From contig NW_025408674.1 of NCBI RefSeq assembly GCF_020360975.1, positions 1,488,001 to 1,552,000 of the forward strand: 64,000 nucleotides of DNA, read 5' to 3'. Below are positions 33,351 through 43,426 of this stretch, in pieces (within the stretch, counting starts at the first letter, position 1; each line of letters starts with the position of its first letter). Position numbers and translations under genes: made by a program. The notes under the pieces were generated by a model. The model made no database searches, was not told the origin of the DNA, and saw only the letters and a program-made list of their open reading frames with translations. Origin of the DNA: Hirsutella rhossiliensis. Taxonomy: Eukaryota > Ascomycota > Sordariomycetes > Hypocreales > Ophiocordycipitaceae.

Positions 33351-35512
33351 TTACAACAGGCCTCCTTCTTCGAGTGCACTACGTGCCTGATCCGCTTCAT
33401 CTAACTGTGATTCCAATTGATCCCATACATCCTCAAGGGCGGCATCGTCCGTGAGGCCAGCGACGAAGATGCAGTCTTGGGTCTCCCGCCGTACCGGCTG
33501 ATCGTCATCATCAGAGACTGGCGTTTGACGCCCGGCTTGTTGATACGCCCGTTGCATCCGTGTGCCTGCCTCGTACGTATCGCCGTTTTCCTCGATGTGC
33601 CGCAGCCCTCGTTCCGTTGAAGTCATCGCGGCCGTTACCGTACCCGTCATCGCCGCTGGTGCCGTTGAGGAGAGGCAGTCGTATAGCCTCAGCCCGCTCA
33701 TGCCGTTCAGCGATCTCGTGATGTGACGGATCCCGCCGCGTTGATCTTGACCGCCGTGACTCTTCGAGGTTGAGTGAGCCCTTGGGGCGGCCCTTAGCCC
33801 TGATAACTTGTGGCTCGTATGGTGCCCGAGTAGGGCTTGTGCCCTGAGCGCTTGTATCGATCGGAATATACCAAAATGGGTCGAAGTCGTCGAGTGTAAG
33901 GGAGGTATTGGTGTTGATAGACTCGAAGATTCGATGGCAGCACGGTAGCCCTCGACTAGTAGCCCAATTACAAGGACATTGACCTGGCGGCGGTTTGGCC
34001 CGTTGACTTCGGGGTCTAGAGGATCTTGCGATGCTCATCTATTAGTAGCTTTAACGCATATGACGATACTCGCTCGCGGATCGGCATATACGGCGCCTGT
34101 AGGGAGAACGTTGATATCTTGTGGAGGTTTCGATTCTCTATCGCTGTGATCTGAGCAGCCTGATGGCCCCAGAAGCGTTCGAATCGTTGGAAAACGGTCG
34201 TCAAATCGCCCGTACAGGACCAAAGGAACTTCTTCATATGAGAGTGAAGTCCCTCGACGATCGAGGTCGTTGTACGCCCGAAGTGGCGATATTGATTAAC
34301 GAAACAAGATACAAACTTCTCCTTCCAAGGCGTTAGCCACGTATTGCAACAGTATTGTATAGCTGCAAGCGGGTGGCGGCCTGGTGTCTCAAATTGGCGT
34401 AAACGTTCGTTGAAGCTATTCACATCTTGTGACTTGACGATCTCGTTCCACTCTTGTAGAAACGCTTGGAATGCCGGGGCCCGTACGACTCGATTGCCGA
34501 TTTTTGATGCCTTAGGAAAAATTGCTTGCATTTCGCAACGACATTCTGGTTAATATGCCACGTGCAGAGAAGGTTAGTACTGTTTTGAAGCTCGCGAAAG
34601 CTATCTAACGCCTTAAGCAACGCAGTATCTCGGTCCGTGACAGTGACCCTTGGAAATGGGATCGACTCCTTCTCGCAAAGGACTAGCAGCAACGAGATAG
34701 CCCAATAGTAATGGGACTCGGTCTCGCCGTTCAAGAAGATAGAGGCAATAGAGAACGTTTTGTTATCTCGAGTGGCCGCGCAGATATTCAATAACGGCAT
34801 ATTGAATCGGTTCGTCTTGTAGGTACAGTCGAGGACGAGGACATCGTGATGCTGACGCCATCGATGGAAGGTAGCACGAGGCGCGAGAAATAGCCCAGTT
34901 AGCCGGCCCTGGGGATCACGACTATCTCGATGAAAGAAGTCGGACTTATCTAGCCGGTCGTAGAGAAACTGAAGAGGCGTACGGCCAGCTAGTTCTTCCT
35001 GACGGTGCCTAGCCAAGGCGTTACTCACGTCTTGAGCCGTGATACCGGCTAAACGAGGATCGTCGTGAACCAGGTCACGAAGCTCGCCAGCAATATCGGT
35101 CGGCCGGGTATTGTTATTAAACTTCCGGATAATGTCGTCGCGATACTTCTGGATAACAAGCGCCCGGTACTTCGGAAAGACCATCGGGTCATCAACAAGG
35201 CGATGATTGTGAACATCGTGAAGATAAGAGATAGTCCAGTAACCGCGTTTTTCCTTCAACGAGAGGCGAAATTCACAGTCTGTTTTCTGGGTTGCTGTAT
35301 TGAGGCGACGACGAGAGATATGAGCAGCTTTATCCTTCCGATTTTCGTAGGCCGGCCTTGATACAACGAACAAGTGCAGACTTGCGTTGGCCAGCGTTAT
35401 CCCGCTTCGATGTTCGAATGTGTAGGGCGTAGCCCTCAGCCTCAGCAACGGTATCGGCGGCTTCCATCGCGGCCTGGAAGGTCGGGAATAGTGTCTTCGT
35501 AAGCGACTCCAT
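33351..35512 (-). pseudogene. MULE transposase, broken by frameshifts
   Basis: The reading starts at ATG 35512 with MESLTKTLFPTFQAAMEAAD, a FAR1-like N-terminal region. It shifts frame near 35365, after QRKSALVRC. The next frame holds most of the catalytic core: LVLDCTYKTNRFNMPLL, IFLNGETESHYYWAISL, VTDRDTALLKAL and LLCTWHINQNV. It shifts again near 34520 at a T run, and once more near 34025. The following frame carries a SWIM-type finger (CPC then CCH in GQCPCNWATSRGLPCCH). A fourth shift near 33700 is possible, since two frames look protein-like there. No intron fits at these points. Apart from the frame changes there are few stops, so decay seems recent. Confidence 0.82.
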
Positions 35513-35635
35513 GATTCGGGCTCGTAAGGGCAGAAAACGCGGTGCGAATAGCTTCAGTTTTGATGGTATTGCTGATAGTTACGGTTACAGGATGTTGTTA
35601 CGCAAGCATCACGAACTGGCCAGCTGGCCGGCCGG

Positions 35636-35744
35636 GAATGGGCGCACCAAAATTAGCGGCATCGGCACTGCGCCTGACCCAGCCACAGTTGATCCACTTT
35701 TTGGTGTACAGTTAATAAAAGGAGGTGTATAGATAATTGGGCCC
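35636..35744 (-). repeat. Right terminal inverted repeat of the MULE
   Basis: Read on the minus strand it begins GGGCCCAATTATCTATAC and matches the left repeat over its length. Confidence 0.88.
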
Positions 35745-35753
35745 TATAAAAAG
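35745..35753 (+). repeat. Right 9-bp target-site duplication of the MULE
   Basis: TATAAAAAG, identical to the left copy. Confidence 0.85.
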
Positions 35754-36366
35754 CTCCATTTTATCGCATATCGGCATGATCCCAGTTGTCGCGACTGGCC
35801 TTTTTGCGGAGAGGCTCGGTTTTTCTTTTCTTTTGTGTCTCCCTGCCATGCACTTGGGCATTGTAATGCACGAGAAAAGGGACTGGCTCCAGGGAGGGGG
35901 GAGAGAGAGAGGGCCGCAGATTCTCTCTGTGTCGCATTTTCTCCTGGGCCAAACTGTCTCAGCTCCCTTGGGCAAGTACTGTACCTCGGTCTTTGGGCGG
36001 AGACCAGATACCTACGTACCCACTTGTACATGCACTCCACCCGACATAAGGTAGGTTAAGGTAGGTACGTAGGTAAGGTACCTTAAAAAAAGCCTGTGCT
36101 TGTGCTGGTGGCGACCAGTCAGTAAGCCGGCGGGGACAGGTACCTAGGTACATGGGCGTGACTCGGGACTCAGGTACTCTGTACTCCGTACCTGGCTTGG
36201 CAAAAGGGAGTTTCGCCGCCAAGCCTTCTTCACTCCCAACACCCGGCCATGGCCCTTTGGGTCATCCATCCATAAATGTGAACTCCATAATTACCCCCCA
36301 ATACTCGTGCTTCTTGCTCCATAGTCCATACACATACGGCCCACCACGCTTGCCCTGCGCACCACC
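35754..36366. other. Promoter region of the DUF4604 gene with TACCTAGGTA-type motifs
   Basis: About 35990-36190 is dense in AGGTAGGTA, GGTACGTAGG and TACCTAGGTAC units. No gene is seen. Confidence 0.6.
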
Positions 36367-36876
36367 ATGTCTCAAAAAATAACCTCCAAAAACTTGTCAT
36401 ATAGCTCTTCGCTCCCGCCATTCCTCGCCGCCCTTCACGCTCATGCAGCTGGCGCGTCCTCGGGCCCCGACCCTCTCGCGGCGGGCCAGCGCCGCTCCGC
36501 AAAGAAGCGGTCCAGCAGTGAAGAGGCGGAGGATGTGCCGCTGGTCGTGGACGAGCAGGGAAATGCAATGCGCGTCCAGCTCGACCGGGACGGCGCCGTG
36601 GTCCCAGAAGCGGCTGCTGAGGGGGAGGGCAGCAAACCGGAGGGCGCCGCCGAGGCGCGAGACGCCGAACCAAAGTCTGCCTTTGGCGGGCGGAAGCGCA
36701 AGGTCGGCAGGGTGGTAGGCGGTGACGGTGACGCTCCCGACAGTGCGTCGCAAAAGAACGACCTAGAGCCAGCCAAAAAGGACGGCCAGAAATTCGGTCC
36801 ACCAACCGGGAAAAAGGCTGGCAAGAAGACCAAGAAGATCAAGCTCAGCTTTGACCAAGAGGAAGGAGAAGGCTGA
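36367..36876 (+). CDS. DUF4604 domain protein
   Basis: Single exon, 169 aa, with a good ACCACCATG start. The N-terminal KNLSYSSSLPPFLAALHAHA element is the hallmark of the DUF4604 family. It is followed by a strongly charged, Ala/Glu/Lys-rich and probably disordered middle, and a basic C-terminal stretch GKKAGKKTKKIKLSF that resembles a nuclear or nucleolar signal. The function of the family is unknown. The gene is convergent with the cytochrome oxidase gene. Confidence 0.85.
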   Translation: MSQKITSKNLSYSSSLPPFLAALHAHAAGASSGPDPLAAGQRRSAKKRSSSEEAEDVPLVVDEQGNAMRVQLDRDGAVVPEAAAEGEGSKPEGAAEARDAEPKSAFGGRKRKVGRVVGGDGDAPDSASQKNDLEPAKKDGQKFGPPTGKKAGKKTKKIKLSFDQEEGEG

Positions 36877-37336
36877 GACTGGATCGCCCTGGACCTCGTG
36901 CCCGTCACGATGCCTCGTGTGTCATTATCACCACCTTTGGCCGTACAGTGTAGAGGCCCGACGGCGCCTTCGTGGCGGCGCGGAGACCGCTACGCTCGGC
37001 TGTTTGTAAATACCGCTCTCGTCGCGTCCGCCCAAAGGACCGGCCGTACTACGATTGGAAGAGGACCACTGTCGCGTCGCTGGCTACATAATCTCGGAGA
37101 AAGGGACCTGTCAAGATGGCGGTTCCGAGTAGCATTCGACTGCACCGGCTGCCTCTGTGGACGAGACGTCGAGGTGGAAGGAGAGACCCAATCCGCTGGA
37201 GCCTGGATTGAGAGCAACAGTTCACCGTAATCTACAACACCTCTCTTCTCGGCGCATGTTCGCCCCTCAGTCTATAGCTCCAGCATCTGGTTGCGTAATA
37301 CAAAGCTCGTTTCGCGCTGTCCATCGCCCGAAGCGC
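36877..37336. other. Convergent 3' spacer
   Basis: It lies between the ends of the DUF4604 and COX Vb genes. Nothing is recognised. Confidence 0.55.
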
Positions 37337-38160
37337 TCATTGGTAGCGGTACTCGGGCTTGATAAAATCGGCAAAGGTCTTGGGCTCCTCGAGCTCGGGG
37401 CCGTGGTGGTGGCCGTGATGGTCATCCTGAGGCCCAACGTACTCCATCTGGTAGACGCTACCACACTCGGGGCACCGCTCAATGGGGCGCTCGCGCGTAA
37501 GCTGCAGAGGGCAGAGTGATCAGCTCCAGAGTTCTCAGCTCGGCGGATTCGCATTGCTACACCTACACCAAGCCAGTTTACACCGTGAGAGTCGGCGGGA
37601 TATCCGGTGCAACCGGCAAATTGCTCGTCGCCGGCGGAACGGACCTTGATGGGGTTGTCCATGGTTCCCTTCCGGCTGGCGTCAAGCGGGCGCATGTCGA
37701 AGATGTCGACGCCCTCCATCTTGCCGAGAATTTCCAGACGCTCGAGACCGGTGGACTGCTCGAGGTCGGTGGGAACGGTACCGGGGGCGGCACCAGGGCC
37801 AAAGAGATCTTCTTCGGCCTGGATCTCTGCAGCGCAGACTCTCGTCAGCTCTTGCAATCTATGTTTTTGTTGGCCGCGACAGAGGTGCCGGGGTTCTCCG
37901 GGGAGGGGCTGTCCCACCCTTGAGGGTTTTGTAGGAACCAATCTTCTTTTCCGCGACGCCGGCGAGAGCAGCGGCCTGCTCGTTCGGGGTGGACGGGCCA
38001 CCCTTGACGGCTTCACCTGGGGCGCTAGTCAGTCGATGGGGGAGGAAGGTGTCGGGAGGCACAACGCACGACGGATGAGGGAGGTCGCGAAGCTGCGGGA
38101 GACGGCGGGGGCGACGGCGGCGCGGCGGGCCGCAGCGATGACGGAACGTTGCAGAAACAT
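37337..38160 (-). CDS. COX4: Cytochrome c oxidase subunit Vb (yeast Cox4), mitochondrial
   Basis: Four exons: 38160-38070, 38016-37918, 37826-37567 and 37501-37337, giving 204 aa. The first 30 residues (MFLQRSVIAAARRAAVAPAV onward) are a classic basic amphipathic mitochondrial presequence. The mature part has DLFGPGAAPGTVPTDLEQ and GLERLEILGKMEG. The Zn site is formed by Cys136 and His144 in GCTGYPADSHGVNWL, with Cys160 and Cys163 in IERCPECGS. It is a nuclear-encoded structural subunit of respiratory complex IV. The third intron could be placed one way only to keep phase (GTAGGT donor at 37566); the extra Gly this leaves before LTRERP is slightly uncertain. Confidence 0.93.
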
Positions 38161-39839
38161 GACGGTGTTGGTTTCAGTGAGGACGGGCGAGCTCGCGAGG
38201 CGTGAGACGTTGCCGTCGATGGATTTGCGGTGGATGGGCTGATTCGAGGTTGAATGAGCAGTCTACGGGGATTGACCAATCACGGTGGAGACAATCGATG
38301 TGGTCACGTGACTTTTGAGCTGGAGCTTTGCCAGCTTTGCCGAGGAGACGTGGCTGGAGCATCAAACGTCTTCTCTCCGAAACACCGCACAATGGCCAGT
38401 CACACAGCACGTCTCAACTGTATGTGTTTGTGTCGTTCAAGTCATGATGGCCAGACATCCAGCGTTGCGACTTCATATCAGCGCAAGATCAGTGAACCGT
38501 CTGTGCTTGGTGAAGACGAAATACGCAGTTACGCACAGAGTCGAGACTGATGGATGCCCCCGTTGTCAACTTGTCATCAAGTCCCGGCAGTTCTTGCCAT
38601 CAGAGACCGCTGTCGAGGACCTCTAAACACAACGGCCACCGCTGGACTTGCAAGCTTGCGTCCGGACGGGCCGGGCCAGCCTTTTGGCGATTGCCTCACA
38701 CTGCGCCGACGAGCACGGGCTGGCCAGTACTGCGGAAAATATCCGTCTGTTCAGCAAAGACTGCGGAGTAGACAAACAGAAGAAACAGCCAAGGAGCATG
38801 AATCAGTAAGCCCGAGGAAACGCGTATCCCTGATAGATAGGTGGAGTGAACAGATGCGATACGTATCATTTGCCAAGGAATTCGTGCCACCAAACCAGTT
38901 CCCACCTGAAACTGCCTAAGCTGATGACTGCCCAATCTACATACCTGATGCTCCATACGCTCGCCTTGCTAGTGAAAGTAATCAATAATTTTCTCCCCAA
39001 AAATTTCACATTATGGTAAGTATGAACTACCCACTTAGACAACAGGGTAATTTATCTACGTGACTTTAATGAGGGTTAAGGGAACAGATGGCAAAAGGGA
39101 AGACCAGCTGGACCGAAGGAGTACATAGGCTACGAAATAGAAGGGCCCGGAAATGCTCTTCAAGTCACGCACGATTCATGCCGAAAACCCCCCACACAGT
39201 AGGAGGAAGCACATACAAATAACGCATCGCAGAGCTCATAAACCCAATCAAACCGACCTAGTGGGGGATTTTGTTAGGGCGGCGGAGACGAGAAGCCCGG
39301 ATGACATGGTTCGCAGTTCGGCAACGGAGAGATAGGGTCAGCCCTGTACAACGGGTAGGGATGCCTCCAGCGATACCTCTCCAGGGGTGAGGAGGGCTGT
39401 CGCATTTTTGACGTTTCATGTCTGGATTCTTAGAAGAAGCTGAGGGTGGTCCGGATGTCCGCGAAGCCGAAACCCTTTCACGCCAAATCCAAAACGCGAA
39501 AAGTAGCAAGAGTAGTCAGCTGCCTTCATCCGGGTAACTAATTCAGCCGTAGGCTGACTTTACATTAATCGAATAAGTTTTCCCTAATTCAGCCGTAGGC
39601 TGACTTTACATTAATCGAATAAGTTTTCCCTAATATGAGGGTTTGGTGCAGCAGGGATCAGTTAAGTTTTCTGACATCTGATTGGTTGTATGGTTTCTAA
39701 AACGTAACTCAACTGGATGATGGCCTTCTAAAAGTGGGTCCAATTTTGCACTTGCCCTGAATGTCACAGAGCTACTCTGAGCATCGCGGGTCGCCAACAA
39801 ACCCATCGTACGCAGCTGCTTTCAACCGCAGTGAACCCT
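38161..39839. other. COX4 promoter, then start of an AT-richer accessory stretch
   Basis: From about 38900 the sequence becomes visibly richer in A and T. It contains the 46-bp tandem duplication. No intact gene is recognised. Confidence 0.5.
39538..39629 (+). repeat. Exact 46-bp tandem duplication with a palindromic core
   Basis: Two identical 46-bp units are followed by five bases of a third. Each contains CAGCCGTAGGCTG, a perfect 5-bp inverted repeat around GTA. Confidence 0.95.
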
Positions 39840-40383
39840 ATGCCTCATCGAGGGTCTCAAGGTGGCGTGGTTTCCATCGTATGCATTCGCTGTGGCGAGG
39901 AGAAACCAGCGCAAGACTTCCTCGGCAGAAGAAAGTCGGCTGGGCACACCAAGAGCTGCTTGGGCTGCCGCAATAAGCGCGCCTATCATGTTGGCTTTAT
40001 CTCGCGCTCCACAAGATGTTCAATGCTGATCAATTGAAGTACTCCAGGTCCAGACGCATAACCCAGACTTTGAGGAGGTCGCGGTCCGTCCTTCCTCCGC
40101 TGACGGGCCTGCTGCGAAAAGAACAGACCGAGATGCTCGCTTACAACCCGAGCAAAAGATACCTAAAGCCCAGCCTACATCATCTGAAAGTTTCCAGGAA
40201 CGTCATACAGTGAGGTTTTCTTCCGAGGACTCGATGAGCCAACCGCGTGTAGTGCTGGGGACACCACTGCCGCCGACCCAACAAAGTTCAGGGAAAGGTT
40301 TAGGAGTTGGCAGGTTCTCACTCAGAATCCGTATAAGAACGGTTAGGGGCTACGTAACTCCACTTGATGCTACCAAGACGTAG
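39840..40383 (+). CDS. Small CxxC...CxxC protein, possibly decayed (tentative model)
   Basis: The proposed exons are 39840-39989 and 40048-40383, giving 161 aa. Exon 1 has two Cys pairs, CIRCGEEKPAQDF and SCLGCRNK, spaced like a small zinc-binding module. Exon 2 has no ATG but is open for 111 codons with protein-like composition (VQTHNPDFEEVAVRPS onward), so a splice is likely. The intron donor would be GTTGGC, a weak match; the acceptor CTCCAG is good. An upstream open frame from 39761 (MSQSYSEHRGSPTNPSYAA) looks like the natural N-terminus but is in another frame with no room for an intron, so a one-base shift may have broken the gene. The function is unknown. Confidence 0.4.
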
Positions 40384-40635
40384 ATGACGCAATGAATGCA
40401 TGACTGTAGATTCTTGAATTTTCAGGCCTGCCTTACCGTTGACAGCAGACTTGCAGCCTTCGGCTGATTGTACGCCTTGCACCACTGCTCTAAAGTGCAA
40501 GGCGTGACGAAGTATTTTAAGAAGCATATCCCGCCAAGACCAACAACACGGTAACACATGTCACCCTCGGCTCCAACACTTGGCTGAATCCCACTCTATG
40601 GGTTGCAGTGCTGAGATGCGCCGAAAACAAAGAGA

Positions 40636-41858
40636 ATGAGCGACTCTGAAATTAATGAAGCTATTGCTTCTGGTTTTGTTCCCGCCGATATTTCCGTGGA
40701 GTTCCTTGAAGCGAATCGAGACGTACCGGCTACCGTTGGCATTATTATCATCACTGTCCTCACATGCGCGGTCGTCACTTGCCGGCTACTCTCGAGAAAG
40801 TTGGTTGTCAGACGCTTCGGACTCGGACTCGACGATGGAATAGCGCTCGTGTCGTTGGTAAGCTACTTTGAAGCCGACGAAACCGCAAATACCGAGTACT
40901 GACGAAACAGTTAACCTTTATCCCTTTCGCCGCCCTGTGCCTGGAGCTTGTTAGGCTAGGAGGCGCCAAACATGCCGCCTACAGGGACTTCGTACTTGAC
41001 GACGCAACATACGCCAGATTTATGACTGTCGACTCTATCGCACACTTAACCTATAGCACAGCGCTTCTGCTATGCCGGGTCTCCGGTCTAGCATTCTACT
41101 ACCGGATTTGTGGCCTACATAAGGAGTTCCTTATCGCCATCAGAATAGTCTTTAGCGTCCTTTTTGCGGGCTATCTGGCGCAAATCCTCCTTATTATCTT
41201 CCACTGCAGACCGGTTACCCTGCTTTGGACGTCTATGACGCCAGAGGACAATGACAAGTACCAATGCATAGAATGGGTTGATGTATATGTCACGAGCTCG
41301 GTTATTTCGCTTACTTGCGACTTTTTGCTTTTCGGCATACCAATAGCCATGATTAGGGTCCTGGACATGCCACGAAAACGGAAGATTCAGCTCGGATGCA
41401 TTCTCTTGCCAGGAGTAGCGTGAGTACCGGCTATTTCCAATAAACAACGAGGCAGGCAAGGTTTCTAATCGCATAATACAGCGTTGTCGGCATTTCTATT
41501 GCTCGACTGGTCTGGGTCAGGGGTAGTAAGTAAAGCCTGGCAAGAGTGGCAGAGGAAACACATATTGACAATATAAACAGGCACGTCAGAAACTGCTGAA
41601 GAATTCGGGTTCATGGTTATTCTTATTATTGAGGTCTCCGAGATTGGTGCGACATTGGTTGCGCTATCCATTCCAGGTGTAAAACCGCTGGTCGACAAGT
41701 ACATCTTGCGAAAGGATGACGCAAACAACCCTAGAGCACAAGTTCGCAACCAGAAGACAGAGGGCGGCTATGACTCCGACAGCATCAGCCTAGAATCGAA
41801 CTCCAAAATTCTCGATATCGATGGCGATGATTATGATATAAAGAAGCAACCACTTTAA
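40636..41858 (+). CDS. Fungal rhodopsin-like seven-helix membrane protein (Pth11/SAT4-like)
   Basis: Four exons: 40636-40857, 40911-41419, 41482-41525 and 41581-41858, giving 350 aa. Seven hydrophobic segments can be seen, starting with VGIIIITVLTCAVVTC and ending in MVILIIEVSEIGATLVALSI. RRFGLGLDDG between helices 1 and 2 and CRVSGLAFYYRI in the third are typical of the fungal rhodopsin-domain family. There is no CFEM domain at the N-terminus. The C-terminal tail is acidic and Ser-rich. Such proteins are putative surface sensors; the ligand is unknown. Codon third positions are much richer in A/T than in the neighbouring genes, which suggests accessory origin or different mutation history. 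Confidence 0.85.
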
Positions 41859-43426
41859 TCCGCAGCAGGTTATAAAGCAAGAGGGAATTTATGTCACGGT
41901 AGATGTCAATATCCAAGATGGAAAAGAGGCAGGGGAAAGTCTAGCCAATAGCGGGTGGCCCTGAACATTTTTCAATATACTCTGACAACTGTTTCTCGTG
42001 TTCGCGGCCCTAATTCGCTCGTAGAGCACTATATACTGCGAAAGCTAATAGTGAAATGATGTGAGGCCAGCGAATACGAACTAGAAAGCCGTACCTGTGG
42101 TTGCCGAGGCTTAGGCATTCCGTGGCTCGTCAGCAGGGCTATCAGGCGGCGAGAAGATCAGCTTTTTGCTCCTCGAAGAAGCTAAATAAGCATTCTATTC
42201 TGATTATCGCTTCATATAGCTCGCCGTAATGTCCTTTCTCGGCCCAACCTTAATATCGTATGGTGATTTTATAGAGTGGCTGTAGTAGACTCTATATCTC
42301 GGCTAAGAGAAGCTAAGGAAGTGGCAAGTCTTTTGCAGCAACGTAATGAACTCCGACAAGATCTCCAAGGCCGACCTCAGGGTCCCCAGGCTTAATGGTG
42401 ACGAGCCTAAGTCCGCCTGCGCACTCGGAGCCTCATCCATTCAAGGCAGGAGGAGCAGAACAAGCACAGCTTGCCTTGGAGGGAGTCACTAACTCGACTG
42501 CGTTGCACCGTATGCAGACTGGGACAGCTGATGGGATGCTTTAATTTCTGGCGTGTCCTTGCCGTGGGCTGGACGACGCCTATAAAACAGTCAGCTCCCT
42601 CAGGAGAGAGGACCGGTACCCGTCTCATGGCGTTGTCGTCACCAGACAATCACTCGACTTCTATCTATGCCCGGATCCAAGCCAGGAACAGGAAGTGGTT
42701 CAAGACATCAATAAGACGAAGATACTGTTCGGTAGAGTCTTCTCCTTTGCGAGTCAAGTTATACCCGGCCTGCGTCAAGTTAAAGGGGAACGAAACATAT
42801 GTAATCCCCGTAGCTATTTCTCGACGGGCATACCGCCAACGAATGCCCATATAGATTATGCCATGGCCAACCTAGAGCTATTGCAATTCTATACCAATCA
42901 ACAAGATCTAGCTTGTCTTATGCGCCTAGTTAGATCCTTGCCTGAATATCTTCAGGTATGCATAGGGCTATTCTCCTAAGCTCTCGGGGGAGCTATCTTT
43001 CTTCCTTCCTATGCCCTCAAATACCATATACTACTCCCTTATACCTTGGCTTGTACTACCTAAGGCGGTACAGTTCAGCCTCGCATTTCACGAGGAGGTA
43101 GTGGGTGAGATGCTTTTTGTTACATACCTACGCCAGACGACGAATTTGCCCACCGTGGCCGGTCCCAAGGAAGGCTGCTGTTGCGGAACACATGCTCGTC
43201 AACAACATGAGCAGTCTACGTGAGGACTGGCTGTGAAATCTGCGACAACTTCATTTATAAGGCGCCAACAGAATACCTTGCCTTGTTTGATGTGAATTTG
43301 CCTGAAAACTAAATGGGTATATGCTGAACGCTGATATAGGCCAATCCTCAAACTCAAACTCTCAGACCTCCCATCAACCTATGTGTGACCGAGAAGTGCC
43401 ACTTTTCAGAACCAGCGCCGCCAACA
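41859..43426. other. AT-richer gene-poor stretch
   Basis: Open frames are short and not protein-like. It may be an old decayed insertion, but no terminal repeats or recognisable domains were found. Confidence 0.45.

Larger units (their letters stand above)
33132..35744 (-). mobile_element. Mutator-like (MULE) DNA transposon, 2.6 kb
   Basis: The element is bounded by inverted repeats of about 109 bp at 33132-33240 and 35636-35744. Shared blocks include ATTAACTGTACACC, AAAAAGTGGAT and AACTGTGGCTG, then GCCGATRCCGC and ATTTG further in. An identical 9-bp duplication, TATAAAAAG, flanks both ends; 9 bp is the duplication length typical of Mutator-like elements. Inside, the minus strand encodes a MULE-type transposase with a C-terminal SWIM zinc finger. 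Base composition is visibly less GC-rich than the flanking genes. The nearest described fungal relatives are Hop-like elements, by architecture; family membership needs a search. Confidence 0.92.

Noticed and set aside
41859..43426. Possible retroelement relic
   Set aside because: Short frames and AT-rich sequence fit decay, but no reverse transcriptase, long terminal repeat or inverted repeat could be identified.
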